From the NCBI GenBank assembly GCA_030647905.1, contig JAUSJA010000034.1, forward strand, positions 88,779 through 152,778: 64,000 nt of DNA. Direction: 5' to 3'. Both the position numbers and the translations under genes were made by a program. Source of the stretch: Gemmatimonadaceae bacterium (GTDB taxonomy: Bacteria > Gemmatimonadota > Gemmatimonadetes > Gemmatimonadales > Gemmatimonadaceae). The notes under the pieces were generated by a model, which ran no database searches, was not told the DNA's origin, and was given only the letters and a program-made list of their open reading frames with translations. Positions 1-10,766 of the stretch are shown one piece after another (positions within the stretch are counted from its first letter, which is position 1; every line of letters begins with the position of its first letter).

Positions 1-124
1 GTCGAGAGACCGCGGGGCTGTCCGAAGAAGCCGCGATCGCCCGTCCAGCGCTCCAGTCCCGAAGGAGGCACGTCGGCGGCGACGGCAGCGGCCTGTGTCT
101 GGTCGAACACTGATTTGTCTGGCG

Positions 125-128
<4 letters not shown>
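1..128 (-). CDS. POT-family peptide/H+ symporter, N-terminal fragment (cut by window edge)
   Basis: Only the first 42 or so codons are present. Translation from the ATG at 128-126 ends with the motif [10 protein letters not shown]. This matches the segment just before the first membrane helix of proton-dependent oligopeptide transporters (POT/PTR family, usually GHPRGL). The start codon overlaps the oppF stop as ATGA, so the gene is the sixth member of the opp operon. The role would be proton-driven uptake of di- and tripeptides at the inner membrane. The family call rests on this short motif and on context, so it is probable rather than certain. Confidence 0.7.
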
Positions 129-1221
<1,093 letters not shown>

Positions 1222-1225
<4 letters not shown>

Positions 1226-2250
1226 AGCGTCGCCCCCGCCTGTTCGACCAGCGGAAGATGCGGATGCGCGCGCCTCTCGGGCTCCACCGCGAGATGACAG
1301 CGCGAAGTGTGTCCTTCCGAGATCCGATACAGCGGGGGATGCTCGCTCTCGCATCGCCCCCACGCGTATGGACAGCGATCGCGGAAGCGGCAGCCAGTCG
1401 GCCATGCGGTTGGAGACGGAACCGTTCCCGGAATCACGTTGAGGCGCGCTCTCGACTCCGACATCTGCGGCATCGCGTTCATCAATCCTTCGGTGTACGG
1501 ATGATGCGCGGCGCTGAAGAGGGCGTCCACGCTCGCTTCTTCCACGATCTCGCCTCCATACATCACGAGCACTCGCGTCGCCGTCTCGGCGATGACGCCG
1601 AGGTCGTGGGTGATCATGAGTATCGAAGTGCCGAGACGTTTCTGCAGATCGGTGAGCAGCTCGAGGATCTGCGCCTGAATGGTGACGTCGAGCGCGGTCG
1701 TCGGCTCGTCGGCGATGACGAGGGCGGGCGTCATCATCAGCGCCATGGCGATGAGCACGCGCTGGCGCATTCCGCCGGAAAGCTGATGCGGATATTGTTT
1801 TGCGCGCTCCCCGGGCGACGGGATGCCGGTGAGCGCGAGCATCTCGACCGCGCGGTTCCACGCGTCGCGTCTCGACCCCGTCCCGTGCACGCGCGCCACC
1901 TCGGCGACCTGGTCGCCGACGGTGAACACGGGATTCAGCGCCGACATCGGCTCCTGGAAGATCATCGAGATGCGATTGCCGCGAATATTCCGCATCTCGG
2001 CGTCGCCGAGCGTCACGAGATCCTGTCCTTCGAACATGATGCGGCTGCCTTCCTCGATCCGGCCCGGCGGCTGGATGAGGCGGAGAATGGAAAGGGCAGT
2101 GACCGACTTGCCGCAGCCGGATTCTCCGACGATTCCCACCGTCTCGCCCGCGTTCACCACGAACGACACGCCGTCCACCGATCGCGCGATCGCGGAAGGC
2201 ATGTGGAACCAGGTGCGCAGGTTTTCGACCGAGAGCAGCGGATGAGTCAT
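1222..2250 (-). CDS. oppD: Oligopeptide ABC transporter ATP-binding protein OppD/DppD
   Basis: Partner ATPase of OppF, 342 aa. It has Walker [11 protein letters not shown], signature LSGGMRQRV, Walker B DEPTTALD and the oligo_HPY C-terminal tail ([14 protein letters not shown]). The ATG overlaps the oppC stop as ATGA, and its own stop overlaps the oppF start as TTGA. Together these genes form a complete importer: binding lipoprotein, two permeases and two ATPases in the usual A-B-C-D-F order. Confidence 0.92.
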
Positions 2251-3128
2251 CCCATCACCGATTGCCGCGGCTGAAGCGCGCGGAGCAGCGCGTCACCGAG
2301 GACGTTGAACGCCATCACCGTCAGCACGATCGCCAGCCCCGGGAAAAGCGAGATCCACCAATGGGCGGCGATCTGATCCGATCCGTCCTGAATCATGTTT
2401 CCCCAGCTCGGCGTCGGCTGTCTGACTCCGATGCCGAGATAGGAAAGACCGGCCTCCAAAACTATCACGTGGCCGATGCCGAGAGTCGCCGCGACGACGA
2501 CCGGCGTGACCACGTTGGGCAACACATGGCGCATGAAAATGCGGGTTCGCGTAGCGCCGAGCGCTCTCGCGGAAGCGACGAAATCCTGCGTCTTCAACGC
2601 AAGAACCTGACCTCTCACGAGGCGTGCCACGCCGTACCAGCCTGTGACGCCGAGTATCAGCACGAATCCGGCAAGAGGGATGTCCCGCCATGCGGCGAAG
2701 ACGGCGATGAGAAGCAACAGCCGCGGAATCGAGAGCAGCGCATCGAGAACGCGCTCGAGCGCCGATGCCGCCAGTCCCTCGGAGTAACCAGCGGCCGCGC
2801 CGTACGCCGTGCCGAGCGTCACGCTCACCAGCGTTGCGAACAGCGCGACCGAGAGCGACAGCCGCCCACCGTATAACAGCCGGCTCATCACGTCGCGGCT
2901 GAATGGATCAGTGCCCATTGGATGCGCGATTGATGGCGGTCTGCTCTGCAGGCCGATGATGTCTGGTTGGGCGCTCGGATCGTAAGACGCGGCGACTGGA
3001 GCGAAGAGACATGGCAGAGCGATGCACACGAGGAGCACGGCGGCGAAGAACGCCGACCTGTCGCGAGCAAGCCAGCGGCGGCCGGCGCGCGATACGCTCG
3101 AATACAGAAGCGGCGTGTCAGAGTTCAT
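2247..3128 (-). CDS. oppC: Peptide ABC transporter permease OppC/DppC
   Basis: Inner-membrane permease, 293 aa from the chosen ATG (3128-3126). The predicted start MNSDTPLL precedes the OppC N-terminal domain. The loop [13 protein letters not shown] and the motif [15 protein letters not shown] are typical of DppC, and the EAA-type coupling loop [20 protein letters not shown] is present. This start overlaps oppB by 11 nt. A longer start at 3164 would overlap it by 47 nt; neither has a clear Shine-Dalgarno, so the start is not settled. Confidence 0.88.
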   Translation of the reverse strand: MNSDTPLLYSSVSRAGRRWLARDRSAFFAAVLLVCIALPCLFAPVAASYDPSAQPDIIGLQSRPPSIAHPMGTDPFSRDVMSRLLYGGRLSLSVALFATLVSVTLGTAYGAAAGYSEGLAASALERVLDALLSIPRLLLLIAVFAAWRDIPLAGFVLILGVTGWYGVARLVRGQVLALKTQDFVASARALGATRTRIFMRHVLPNVVTPVVVAATLGIGHVIVLEAGLSYLGIGVRQPTPSWGNMIQDGSDQIAAHWWISLFPGLAIVLTVMAFNVLGDALLRALQPRQSVMG

Positions 3129-4092
3129 CGCGCATCCGCGGATCGAGCCAGCGATAGAGGACATCGGCGATAATGCTGCCGATGACGACGAACACGCTGG
3201 CCAGGATCACCGACGCGACGAGAAGCGGATAGTCGCGACTCTGAATTGCGTTGACGATGAGCAGCCCCATCCCCGGCCACGAGAAAACCTTCTCCACGAA
3301 CACGGCACCGGTGAGGAGTGCTGGAAACGCCACGCCAAGGAGCGTGATCACCGGCAGCAGCGCATTCCGCAGGACATGCCGGTTGATCACCGCGCTCTCG
3401 GGGACCCCCTTGGCTCGCGCGGTCGTCACGTAATCCGACGGGATCGCGTCGAGGAGCGCTGCGCGCTGATGCCTCGCGATCAGCGGGAAGTACAGCAATG
3501 TCAGCGTCAGCGCGGGCAGCACGAGATGTTCGAGACGGTCCAGCAACCGCGCCCCCGTGCCGAGCATGTCGTACATCACCGGATCCGCCGCTCCGCCAAT
3601 CGGGAAGATCGGAATCCAGTACGCGAAGGCCACGAGAATGATGAGCGCGAGCCAGAAATCCGGCACCGAGAAGAACGTCAGCGAGAGGCCGCCGAGGATG
3701 CGGTCGGCCGCGCCGCCGCGCCGCCGCACCTGCGTCACGGCCGCGCCGACACCAGCGGCGAATCCTCCGATGAGTCCCGCCGCCATCAGCAGCAACGTGT
3801 TCGGAAGCGCGTCTCCGAGCGCGCTGACGACAGGCCGCTGCAGCGAGAAGGAAAAGCCGAGATCGCCGCGGAAGACGCTCACCACGTATCTCGCGTATTG
3901 CTCGGTGAGCGGCCGGTCCAGGCCATACGCGCGTCTCCAGCTTGCACGCACGGCATCGCTGATGGACGGATTGTCCATGGACGCGCTGAATGGATCGCCG
4001 GGAGCGGCGTGGATGAGAAGGAAGACGATAGTGGCGACGAGACCGACTACTACCAGTCCCTGCGCGATGCGGCGGGCGAGAAAGACCCCCAC
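3118..4092 (-). CDS. oppB: Peptide ABC transporter permease OppB/DppB
   Basis: Inner-membrane permease, 324 aa, with a GTG start at 4092, three bases after the oppA stop. The N-terminus (first helix, then LIHAAPGDPF) and the YGLDRPLTEQYARYV segment are diagnostic of DppB/OppB. A cytoplasmic coupling motif, TTARAKGVPESAVINRHVLR, lies in the second half. It pairs with OppC to form the translocation channel. Confidence 0.9.
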   Translation of the reverse strand: MGVFLARRIAQGLVVVGLVATIVFLLIHAAPGDPFSASMDNPSISDAVRASWRRAYGLDRPLTEQYARYVVSVFRGDLGFSFSLQRPVVSALGDALPNTLLLMAAGLIGGFAAGVGAAVTQVRRRGGAADRILGGLSLTFFSVPDFWLALIILVAFAYWIPIFPIGGAADPVMYDMLGTGARLLDRLEHLVLPALTLTLLYFPLIARHQRAALLDAIPSDYVTTARAKGVPESAVINRHVLRNALLPVITLLGVAFPALLTGAVFVEKVFSWPGMGLLIVNAIQSRDYPLLVASVILASVFVVIGSIIADVLYRWLDPRMRDEL

Positions 4093-4095
4093 TCG

Positions 4096-5769
4096 CTAAC
4101 GGGCCGGGGCGGCGTGGTCGCGGGCGATCCTCTTGTCCGCTGGAATCGTCCACTCGGCGATGTTGGCCCACCACGCGTCGGGCCTGAGGCCAGTCATGAC
4201 TATGCGCTTGTGCACGGCGACGATGCGCTTCGGCTCGGCGAGCCATATCGCCGGCGCGTCATCTATGATCGCCTGGTAGGCGGAAGTGAAATGCGCGCGC
4301 CTCGAGCCGAAGGAACCTGCGGACAGCGCACTGTCCACCTGCGCGTCGAACGCGGGGTTTTCGTAGGACCCGTAGTTGCTGCCACTCGTCGCCCGGGATC
4401 CCGGCGTGCCCCAGGTCTGCCTGATCCCCCCGGGGCTCGCCTCGACGTGCCATCCCCCGACCACCGCGTCGAAATCGCGTCGCGTCTCCCGGTCTATGAA
4501 CGCGGCGAAATCGAGCTGTTCGATGTTGACCTTCACGCCGATCTGGCGGAGCTGTTCCTGAGCCAGCACCGCCATTGTGTTGCGCGCCTTGCTCGACCCC
4601 GGCACGGCAAGATTGAATTTCAGCTTCGTTCCGCTCCGGTCGCGGACGCCATCGCCGTCGGAGTCCTTCCATCCGAGCGAGTCGAGCGTTTTGCGCGCGG
4701 CGTCGGGGGAGAACGGAAGCTGCCGCAACGTCGTATCAGTCGTCGGATACGCACGAACCGTCGGTCCGATCGCGACTGAAGCGAGCGAATCGTACGCGTT
4801 CTGCACGATGCGGCGGCGGTCGAGCGCCCTGGTGAGCGCGCGTCGCAGCTCACGATCGCCGAACAACGAATGCGGCCGCGAGCGGCGCTTCGGATCCCGC
4901 AGATTGAACTGGATAAAATTGTAGTCGAGGCCCGGCGTGAGCTCGGCGCGCAGGCTTGTGTCCCTGGCGAGCTCGGCCAGACTGGTCGCGGGAACCTGCT
5001 CGAGCATGTCGGCCTCGCCTCCGAGGACGCGGGTCAGAGCCGCATTGAAATCGGGCGCGATCGTCATGATCACGCGATCCAGGCCCGGCCGACCGCGGTA
5101 ATTGGTCGTGTCCGCGGCGAGCTGAATGGACTGTCCGGCACTCCACCGGACGAACCTGAACCGTCCGGTGCCTATCGGTGCGCGAGCGATGGCGGACGTC
5201 CGCAGCGCGGTGCCCCGTACACCCTCGAGCGCGTGCGCGGGAAGAATGGACATCGTGTTGACGGCGTCGTAGAACTGCATCGGCGACCGCGCGTGGAACC
5301 AGAATGCGGCGGTCACGCTGTCCGGCGTGGTGACCGAGTCAATGCTCGCGATGGACGCGGCGAACGGTGAGCCGGTCGTCGAATCGGAATAGAGATGGTA
5401 CGTGAACCGCACGTCGCCGGATCGGACCGGCACGCCATCATGCCACCGCGCGGACGAATCGAGATGGAACGCGATGGACATCGAGTCGTTCGCCCACGTC
5501 CAGCTCTTCGCGAGGCGCGGCCGGAATCCAGCGTCGCCTACGGTATTCATCGAATCGCCGATCTCGGCCAGCCGGTCGTACACGAGATCTCCGATGATCT
5601 TGCTCGGCACCGTCGAGGAGAGGGGCGGGAGCAGGGACTCGGGATCCCCGCCGACGGAGATGACGAGCGTGCCGCCCGCGTTGTCCGCCCGATCGCGCGA
5701 GTTCCCGCTGCAGGCGCCGACCGCGAAGAGGAGCACCGGGATTGCCAGTGCCTGCCGCATAGCGCTCAT
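4096..5769 (-). CDS. oppA: Peptide-binding lipoprotein OppA (solute-binding protein family 5)
   Basis: Exported substrate-binding component, 557 aa. A lipoprotein signal peptide ends in the lipobox VGAC with the acylated Cys at about residue 20. The mature protein has family-5 features: GTLVISVGGDPESLLPP near the N-terminus, LAKSWTWAND, ALTRALDRRRIV and a C-terminal lobe near WHVEASPGG. First gene of the operon. The GGAAG ribosome site is too close to the ATG at 5769 and better spaced for the in-frame ATG three codons later, which would still leave a complete signal peptide. Confidence 0.9.
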   Translation of the reverse strand: MSAMRQALAIPVLLFAVGACSGNSRDRADNAGGTLVISVGGDPESLLPPLSSTVPSKIIGDLVYDRLAEIGDSMNTVGDAGFRPRLAKSWTWANDSMSIAFHLDSSARWHDGVPVRSGDVRFTYHLYSDSTTGSPFAASIASIDSVTTPDSVTAAFWFHARSPMQFYDAVNTMSILPAHALEGVRGTALRTSAIARAPIGTGRFRFVRWSAGQSIQLAADTTNYRGRPGLDRVIMTIAPDFNAALTRVLGGEADMLEQVPATSLAELARDTSLRAELTPGLDYNFIQFNLRDPKRRSRPHSLFGDRELRRALTRALDRRRIVQNAYDSLASVAIGPTVRAYPTTDTTLRQLPFSPDAARKTLDSLGWKDSDGDGVRDRSGTKLKFNLAVPGSSKARNTMAVLAQEQLRQIGVKVNIEQLDFAAFIDRETRRDFDAVVGGWHVEASPGGIRQTWGTPGSRATSGSNYGSYENPAFDAQVDSALSAGSFGSRRAHFTSAYQAIIDDAPAIWLAEPKRIVAVHKRIVMTGLRPDAWWANIAEWTIPADKRIARDHAAPAR

Positions 5770-5841
5770 TCTTCCGGCGTCACGCGGGCTGGTTCAGCGG
5801 CGGCTGATGGATGCGACGTGCGGGAAATTGATGCCACAGGA

Positions 5842-5855
5842 GCACAAAGTTGTGC
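5842..5855. promoter_or_regulatory. Perfect inverted repeat upstream of oppA (possible operator)
   Basis: GCACAA-AG-TTGTGC is a perfect two-fold symmetric site 73 bases upstream of the oppA start, in otherwise asymmetric sequence. Position and symmetry suit a dimeric repressor site for the opp operon. No regulator gene lies beside it and no clear promoter hexamers frame it, so the role is inference. Confidence 0.3.
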
Positions 5856-5895
5856 CCTTATCTGCGCCACGTCCACAGTTCGTTTTCGAATTGCC

Positions 5896-6144
5896 TCATA
5901 CGCCGGGAGGTCGCGTCGCGAACCGCGGCGCGGTCAGCGTGGCCGCCGGCGGTGCTTCGCTCGCGCTCACGCCGAGCCGAACCAGCCCGTCGAGAAGGAT
6001 CCTGTTGATCGCGGCGCTCGATCTCATCCATGTCGTAGCGGCCGCGGGCGGCCTGGTTGCGTCCGAGCGACAGCGTTGGCCGTTCCCAGCAGAAGACGGA
6101 ACGAGCAGCAGCCGCCACCTGGGGGAAGTACGCTGGTCTGTCAT
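5896..6144 (-). other. Intergenic region with a doubtful 82-codon ORF
   Basis: The 397 bases between oppA and gcvP hold the two divergent promoters. The only structure I see is the palindrome near oppA and one open frame (ATG at 6144, stop at 5896). Its 3' half has third codon positions rich in G/C, like real genes here, but the protein shows no recognisable domain and no ribosome site. I see no glycine riboswitch ahead of gcvP on the plus strand. Confidence 0.2.
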
Positions 6145-6166
6145 GGCATGTTAAATTGACACCACT

Positions 6167-9082
6167 ATGGCAACGACAATCAAGCACGTGGACAGCGCCC
6201 TGGCGATGCCCGAATCATTCGTGCCGCGGCACATCGGGCCCGGCGCAGAAGACATAGAGAAGATGGTCGCGGCGACCGGGTTCCGGTCGCTCGACGAGCT
6301 GATAGATGCGACGATCCCTGAGGAGATCAGGGCGCGGAAGAGTCTCGCGCTCCCGACGGGAATCGCCGAGCATGAAGTGCTCGCCGAGTTCCGGGCGATG
6401 GCGGCGCGAAATCGCGTGTACCGCTCCTTCATCGGAATGGGCTATGCCGATTGCGTGACGCCTCCCGTCATTCAGAGGAATATCATCGAGAATCCGGCCT
6501 GGTACACCGCGTACACGCCCTACCAGGCGGAGATCGCGCAGGGACGGCTCGAGGCGCTGCTCAACTTCCAGACGATGGTGATGGATCTCACCGCGATGCA
6601 GATCGCGAACGCGTCGCTGCTGGATGAAGGCACCGCCGCCGCCGAAGCGATGACGATGAGCTACGGCATTCGAGGAAAGGAAGGGAAGGAGGTCTTCTTC
6701 GTTTCCGATCTCTGCCATCCGCAGACAATTGACGTCGTGCGCACGCGCGCGTCGGTGCGCGGCATCACGGTGAAGGTCGGCGACCACCGCACCGACGCCA
6801 TCGGCGGCGACGTGTTCGGAGTGCTCCTTCAATACCCGGCCACTGATGGCGCCGTGCTCGATTATCGCGAGCTGTGCGAGGCCGCGCACGCCGCCGGAGC
6901 GCTCGTCACAGTCGCGGCAGACCTTCTCTCGCTCACGCTGCTCGTCCCGCCCGGCGAGTGGGGCGCCGACGTCGTCGTCGGCAACTCGCAGCGGCTGGGA
7001 GTGCCTCTCGGCTACGGCGGACCGCACGCGGCGTTCTTCGCGACGCGCGACGAGTTCAGGCGCCATATCCCCGGCCGCATCATCGGCGTCTCACGCGACG
7101 CCGACGGCCACATGGCATTGCGGATGGCGCTGCAGACGCGCGAGCAGCACATCCGCCGCGAAAAGGCCACGAGCAACGTCTGCACCGCGCAGGTGCTGCT
7201 GGCGGTTGTCGCGAGCATGTACGGAGTCTATCACGGACCCGACGGGCTTCGCCGCATCGCGTCGCGGATTCACCAGTTTGCGGTGGTGCTCGCCGAGGGG
7301 CTGCGGAAGCTCGGCTTCGAGATTGCGCACGACGAATACTTCGATACGATCCGCGTCGAGCTCGGCGCGAAGACTTCGGCGGAGGTCATCGCCGCCGCAG
7401 CGGAGCGCAGGATAAACCTGCGGGCGATTGGCGCCAGCGCCGTCTGCATCGCACTCGACGAGACCGTGAGCGAGGGCGATCTCGCCAATCTGTTCGCCGT
7501 GTTCGGAGGCGGGCCGGATCTGGCGCCGTCTTCCATCGCGGCGACTGCCGACACGCGCTACGACGAGAGATTCAAGCGCACGACCCCGTTCATGCGGCAT
7601 GACGTGTTCAACACACACCGGTCCGAGACCGAGCTGCTGCGCTACATGTACAAGCTCGAGAGCCGCGACTTGTCGCTCGTACATTCCATGATCCCGCTCG
7701 GCTCGTGCACGATGAAGCTGAACGCGACGGCGGAGATGATGCCGATCACGTGGCCGGGATTCTCCAGGCTGCATCCATTCGCGCCGCTGGATCAGACCGA
7801 GGGATACCAGCAGCTGTTCGAGGAACTCGAGTCCGCTCTGGCGGAGATCACCGGGTTTGCGGCGGTGTCGCTTCAGCCGAACGCCGGCTCGCAGGGCGAG
7901 TACGCGGGTCTGCTCACGATTCACGGCTACCATCAGTCGTGCGGCGAAAGCCATCGCGACGTGTGCCTCATACCGCAGTCGGCTCACGGCACCAATCCCG
8001 CGAGCGCGGTGATGGCCGGAAACAAGGTCGTGGTGGTGAAGACGGACGAGCGCGGCAACATCGACATCGCCGATCTTCGCGCGAAGGCGGAAGCGCATCG
8101 CGATGATCTCGCGGCGCTGATGGTGACGTATCCTTCCACTCACGGCGTGTTCGAGGAAGGGATCGCCGAGATCTGCAGGATCGTCCACGAGTTCGGCGGC
8201 CAGGTGTATATGGACGGCGCCAACATGAACGCGATGGTGGGTCTGTGTCGCCCCGCCGACATCGGCGCCGACGTGTGCCACCTCAACCTGCACAAGACTT
8301 TCTGCATTCCACACGGCGGCGGCGGACCGGGCATGGGCCCGATCGGAGTCGCACCGCATCTCGTGCCGTTTCTTCCGGGCCACGCGGTCATTCCGCAGCC
8401 CGGTCGAGACGCGGCCGGCGCCGTATCGGCGGCGCCCTGGGGAAGCTCGAGCATCCTGCCCATCTCCTACGCCTACATAAGGCTGATGGGAGGCGATGGG
8501 CTGACGGAGGCAACGAAGATCGCGATTCTCAACGCCAACTACATCGCGCGGCGTCTCGAGCCCCATTTTCCGGTGCTCTACAAGGGCACGCACGGTACGG
8601 TCGCGCACGAATGCATCATAGATACGCGAATCGTGAAGGCGGCGAGCGGGGTGGAAGTGGAGGACATCGCGAAGCGGCTGATGGACTACGGATTCCACGC
8701 GCCGACCGTGTCGTTCCCGGTTGCGGGGACGCTGATGATCGAGCCGACGGAAAGCGAATCGCTCGCCGAGCTCGACCGTTTCTGCGACGCATTGATCTCG
8801 ATCCGCGATGAGATCCGTGACATCGAGACGGGGAACGCGGATCCGAAGGACAACGTTTTGAAGAACGCTCCCCACACCCTCGCGCGGGTCACGGCCAATG
8901 CGTGGTCGCACCCGTACAGCCGGGAGAAGGCGGCGTTTCCGGCGAAGTGGAGCAGGGACTCCAAGTTCTGGCCGGCGGTGGCTCGCATCGAGTCTGCCTA
9001 TGGCGACCGGAACCTGATCTGTTCGTGTCCCCCGACCGACGCTTATGCCGAGGCGCCAATATTGAGCGTTGCGGCGGAGTAA
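6167..9082 (+). CDS. gcvP: Glycine dehydrogenase (decarboxylating), full-length P protein
   Basis: PLP-dependent P protein of the glycine cleavage system, 971 aa. It decarboxylates glycine and passes aminomethyl to the lipoyl arm of GcvH. It is the single-chain form, with both halves fused: the first opens with [16 protein letters not shown], and the second carries [13 protein letters not shown] and the PLP-lysine motif [16 protein letters not shown] (Lys about 710). Length matches the one-chain family (about 950-970 aa). GcvH is encoded convergently at 9919-9536. gcvT and the L protein are not in the window. Confidence 0.96.
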   Translation: MATTIKHVDSALAMPESFVPRHIGPGAEDIEKMVAATGFRSLDELIDATIPEEIRARKSLALPTGIAEHEVLAEFRAMAARNRVYRSFIGMGYADCVTPPVIQRNIIENPAWYTAYTPYQAEIAQGRLEALLNFQTMVMDLTAMQIANASLLDEGTAAAEAMTMSYGIRGKEGKEVFFVSDLCHPQTIDVVRTRASVRGITVKVGDHRTDAIGGDVFGVLLQYPATDGAVLDYRELCEAAHAAGALVTVAADLLSLTLLVPPGEWGADVVVGNSQRLGVPLGYGGPHAAFFATRDEFRRHIPGRIIGVSRDADGHMALRMALQTREQHIRREKATSNVCTAQVLLAVVASMYGVYHGPDGLRRIASRIHQFAVVLAEGLRKLGFEIAHDEYFDTIRVELGAKTSAEVIAAAAERRINLRAIGASAVCIALDETVSEGDLANLFAVFGGGPDLAPSSIAATADTRYDERFKRTTPFMRHDVFNTHRSETELLRYMYKLESRDLSLVHSMIPLGSCTMKLNATAEMMPITWPGFSRLHPFAPLDQTEGYQQLFEELESALAEITGFAAVSLQPNAGSQGEYAGLLTIHGYHQSCGESHRDVCLIPQSAHGTNPASAVMAGNKVVVVKTDERGNIDIADLRAKAEAHRDDLAALMVTYPSTHGVFEEGIAEICRIVHEFGGQVYMDGANMNAMVGLCRPADIGADVCHLNLHKTFCIPHGGGGPGMGPIGVAPHLVPFLPGHAVIPQPGRDAAGAVSAAPWGSSSILPISYAYIRLMGGDGLTEATKIAILNANYIARRLEPHFPVLYKGTHGTVAHECIIDTRIVKAASGVEVEDIAKRLMDYGFHAPTVSFPVAGTLMIEPTESESLAELDRFCDALISIRDEIRDIETGNADPKDNVLKNAPHTLARVTANAWSHPYSREKAAFPAKWSRDSKFWPAVARIESAYGDRNLICSCPPTDAYAEAPILSVAAE

Positions 9083-9098
9083 ACGAACGGTAATTTTG

Positions 9099-9138
9099 CT
9101 GACCTGAGAGCTGACCCCTTTTCTGGCCAGGTCTCAGG
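9099..9138. repeat. Hairpin resembling a REP remnant after gcvP
   Basis: CCTGAGA (9103-9109) and TCTCAGG (9132-9138) form a 7-bp stem. The hairpin encloses a CTGACCCC block and is followed by CAGGCAC. The wording (TGACCCC, TCAGGCAC) recalls REP elements mobilised by RAYT transposases. TCAGGCAC recurs in the tandem repeat at 62489-62518. It may also act as a weak terminator for gcvP. There is no transposase nearby. Confidence 0.35.
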
Positions 9139-9192
9139 CACGCGGCCGATACCGCTTGCGCATCTCTCCACAATGCAGCAAACGGAGCGGGT

Positions 9193-9477
9193 ATGAACAA
9201 GGCGGAAATGCTGGAAGCGCTGCAGCGTCAGACGAAGCTGCGGCCGACGCATGTGAAACGCGTAGTGGACGCGATCTTCGATCCTCAAGACGGCGTCATC
9301 TCCAGACAGGTCAGGCGGGGCGGGAAAGTGACGATCGCCGGATTCGGAACATTCGACCGGCGAAGTCACAAGGCTCGCGAGGTCAACAGCGTGTTCACCG
9401 GACGGACCGTGAAAGTGAAGGCGCGCAAGATCCCCGGATTCAGGGCCGGAGTGAGCTTCAAGAAAGCGATGAGATAG
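9193..9477 (+). CDS. HU-family DNA-binding protein
   Basis: Small nucleoid protein, 94 aa, of the HU/IHF fold. It begins MNKAEMLEAL and has the beta-arm entry GKVTIAGFGTF and the C-terminal FKKAM segment usual for the family. A GGAG ribosome site lies just upstream (in aaacggagcgggtATG). It differs from classic HU by a few extra residues before the beta sheet (FDPQDGVISRQVRR). Expressed alone, with a strong terminator directly after the stop. Confidence 0.9.
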   Translation: MNKAEMLEALQRQTKLRPTHVKRVVDAIFDPQDGVISRQVRRGGKVTIAGFGTFDRRSHKAREVNSVFTGRTVKVKARKIPGFRAGVSFKKAMR

Positions 9478-9514
9478 AAACAGGGGCGACGCGTGATAAC
9501 GTCGCCCCTGTTTC
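9477..9514. terminator. Bidirectional intrinsic terminator between the HU gene and gcvH
   Basis: A perfect 15-bp stem (9477-9491 with 9500-9514) closes an 8-base loop (cgtgataa). The stem ends in AAA/TTT, giving T-rich tails on both strands. It lies exactly between convergent stops. Confidence 0.85.
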
Positions 9515-9535
9515 ATTGCCAAAGCCCCGCGGGTG

Positions 9536-9919
9536 CTACCCCACGTGCGCTCCATAGGCAGCCGCATCCATCAGGCCCTCCACGGCTGAAGGATCCTCCG
9601 CGCGAATCCTGATCATCCAGCCCGCGCCGTACGGATCTCCGTTCACCAGGGCGGGCTCCTGATCGAGCCGCGGATTCACTTCGATCACTTCTCCCGCCAC
9701 CGGCGAGAAAAGCTCGGATACCGCCTTCACCGCTTCGATAGTTCCGAACACGTCGTGCTTGCCGAGCTTCGTTCCAACAGCGGGAAGCTCGACGTAGACG
9801 ACGTCGCCCAGCTCGCCCTGCGCATAGTCCGTGATGCCGACCTCGACCACTCCATCGGCAGTCGTGCGAACGTACTCGTGCTCTTCCGTATACTTCAGGT
9901 CGTCCGGAATGTTCGCCAC
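9536..9919 (-). CDS. gcvH: Glycine cleavage system H protein
   Basis: Lipoyl carrier protein, 127 aa, which shuttles the aminomethyl group between P, T and L proteins. The lipoylated lysine is in GTIEAVKAVSELFSP (Lys65). YTEEHEYV near the N-terminus and the GAGWMIRI tail complete the family pattern. The start is a GTG at 9919 with a GAGG ribosome site a few bases upstream. A -10-like TATAAT lies about 70 bases upstream, so it probably has its own promoter. Confidence 0.95.
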   Translation of the reverse strand: MANIPDDLKYTEEHEYVRTTADGVVEVGITDYAQGELGDVVYVELPAVGTKLGKHDVFGTIEAVKAVSELFSPVAGEVIEVNPRLDQEPALVNGDPYGAGWMIRIRAEDPSAVEGLMDAAAYGAHVG

Positions 9920-9939
9920 TCTACACCTCGTATTGTGAA

Positions 9940-9960
9940 GCTTCGCCCGGGCGGCGAAGC
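9940..9960 (-). promoter_or_regulatory. Hairpin in the gcvH 5' leader
   Basis: GCTTCGCC and GGCGAAGC form a perfect 8-bp stem with a 5-base loop, 20 bases before the gcvH start codon. No T tract follows, so it is probably not a terminator. It could affect mRNA stability or translation. Confidence 0.4.
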
Positions 9961-9991
9961 GAACGCGACGCCCGTCTGCCGGGCGCCCCGA

Positions 9992-9997
9992 ATTATA
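9992..9997 (-). promoter_or_regulatory. Candidate -10 box for gcvH
   Basis: The minus strand reads TATAAT, a perfect sigma-70-type -10 element, just beyond the coaE stop and 73 bases before gcvH. No good -35 hexamer is seen at 17 bp, so confidence is modest. Confidence 0.35.
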
Positions 9998-10627
9998 TCA
10001 GCGAATGCTTGCCGTATCGAGCGACGACACCCGGTCACCTCCGATCGCGTTCCACACGCGATCCACCTCGGCCTCGAGATCCTGGAGCGATCCGGAGTTC
10101 TCGATGACGTAGTCCGCGCGCGCGCGCTTGAGGTCCGCTGGCATCTGCGAGGCGATCATCTGCATCGCTTCGGCCTCATCAATGCCGCGGTCGCGCACGA
10201 TGCGCTCGAGTCGCACGGAACGTGGCGCGTCCACGAGAATGATCGCGTCGAACTCCTTCGCCAGGTGACGCTCGAACAGAAGGGGAATCACGCACACCAC
10301 GAGCCGGTCGCCGCGAGCACGCGCGGCCGCCACTTCCCGGGCGTGAAGGCGCGCGATCTCAGGGTGAACGATGCCGTTCAGTGCATCGAGATCCGTCTGA
10401 TCCTGAAATACGACGTGGCGGAGTGCAGCGCGATCGAGGTTGCCGCCGGCATCAAGAATGTCCTTGCCCCATTTCGCAACGATAGCGTCGAGAGCCGGGC
10501 TGCCCCTGGAGACCGCATCGCGCGCGAGAACGTCGGCGTCGATGATGGTCGCTCCCCGCTCAGCGAGCATGTTCGCGGCGACGGATTTTCCGCTCGCGAT
10601 ATTTCCTGTCAGGCCGATTAGTCGCAT
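9998..10627 (-). CDS. coaE: Dephospho-CoA kinase
   Basis: Last enzyme of coenzyme A synthesis (ATP-dependent 3'-phosphorylation of dephospho-CoA), cytoplasmic, 209 aa from the ATG at 10627. The P-loop GNIASGKS starts at about residue 8, IDADVLARDAV binds substrate, and VIPLLFE and RIVRDRGI follow as in the family. The open frame extends 18 codons further, but MRLIGLTGN is the usual N-terminus. Followed closely by gcvH on the same strand. Confidence 0.93.
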   Translation of the reverse strand: MRLIGLTGNIASGKSVAANMLAERGATIIDADVLARDAVSRGSPALDAIVAKWGKDILDAGGNLDRAALRHVVFQDQTDLDALNGIVHPEIARLHAREVAAARARGDRLVVCVIPLLFERHLAKEFDAIILVDAPRSVRLERIVRDRGIDEAEAMQMIASQMPADLKRARADYVIENSGSLQDLEAEVDRVWNAIGGDRVSSLDTASIR

Positions 10628-10766
10628 CGAATTGGGGGTGAGTGGCGACACCAAGCTACAGACTTTCGCCATCCGGTACACAAGGAATGTGCCGTTCGTT
10701 CCTGATTCTGACGTTTACCGGGCTTTCAGGAGCGCGTCGCATCCTTCGGCGCGGCTGGCGCGACGA

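Noticed and set aside
5770..6166. Glycine riboswitch before gcvP
   Set aside because: The conserved tandem glycine-aptamer sequences are not visible in the plus-strand leader, and there is no terminator.
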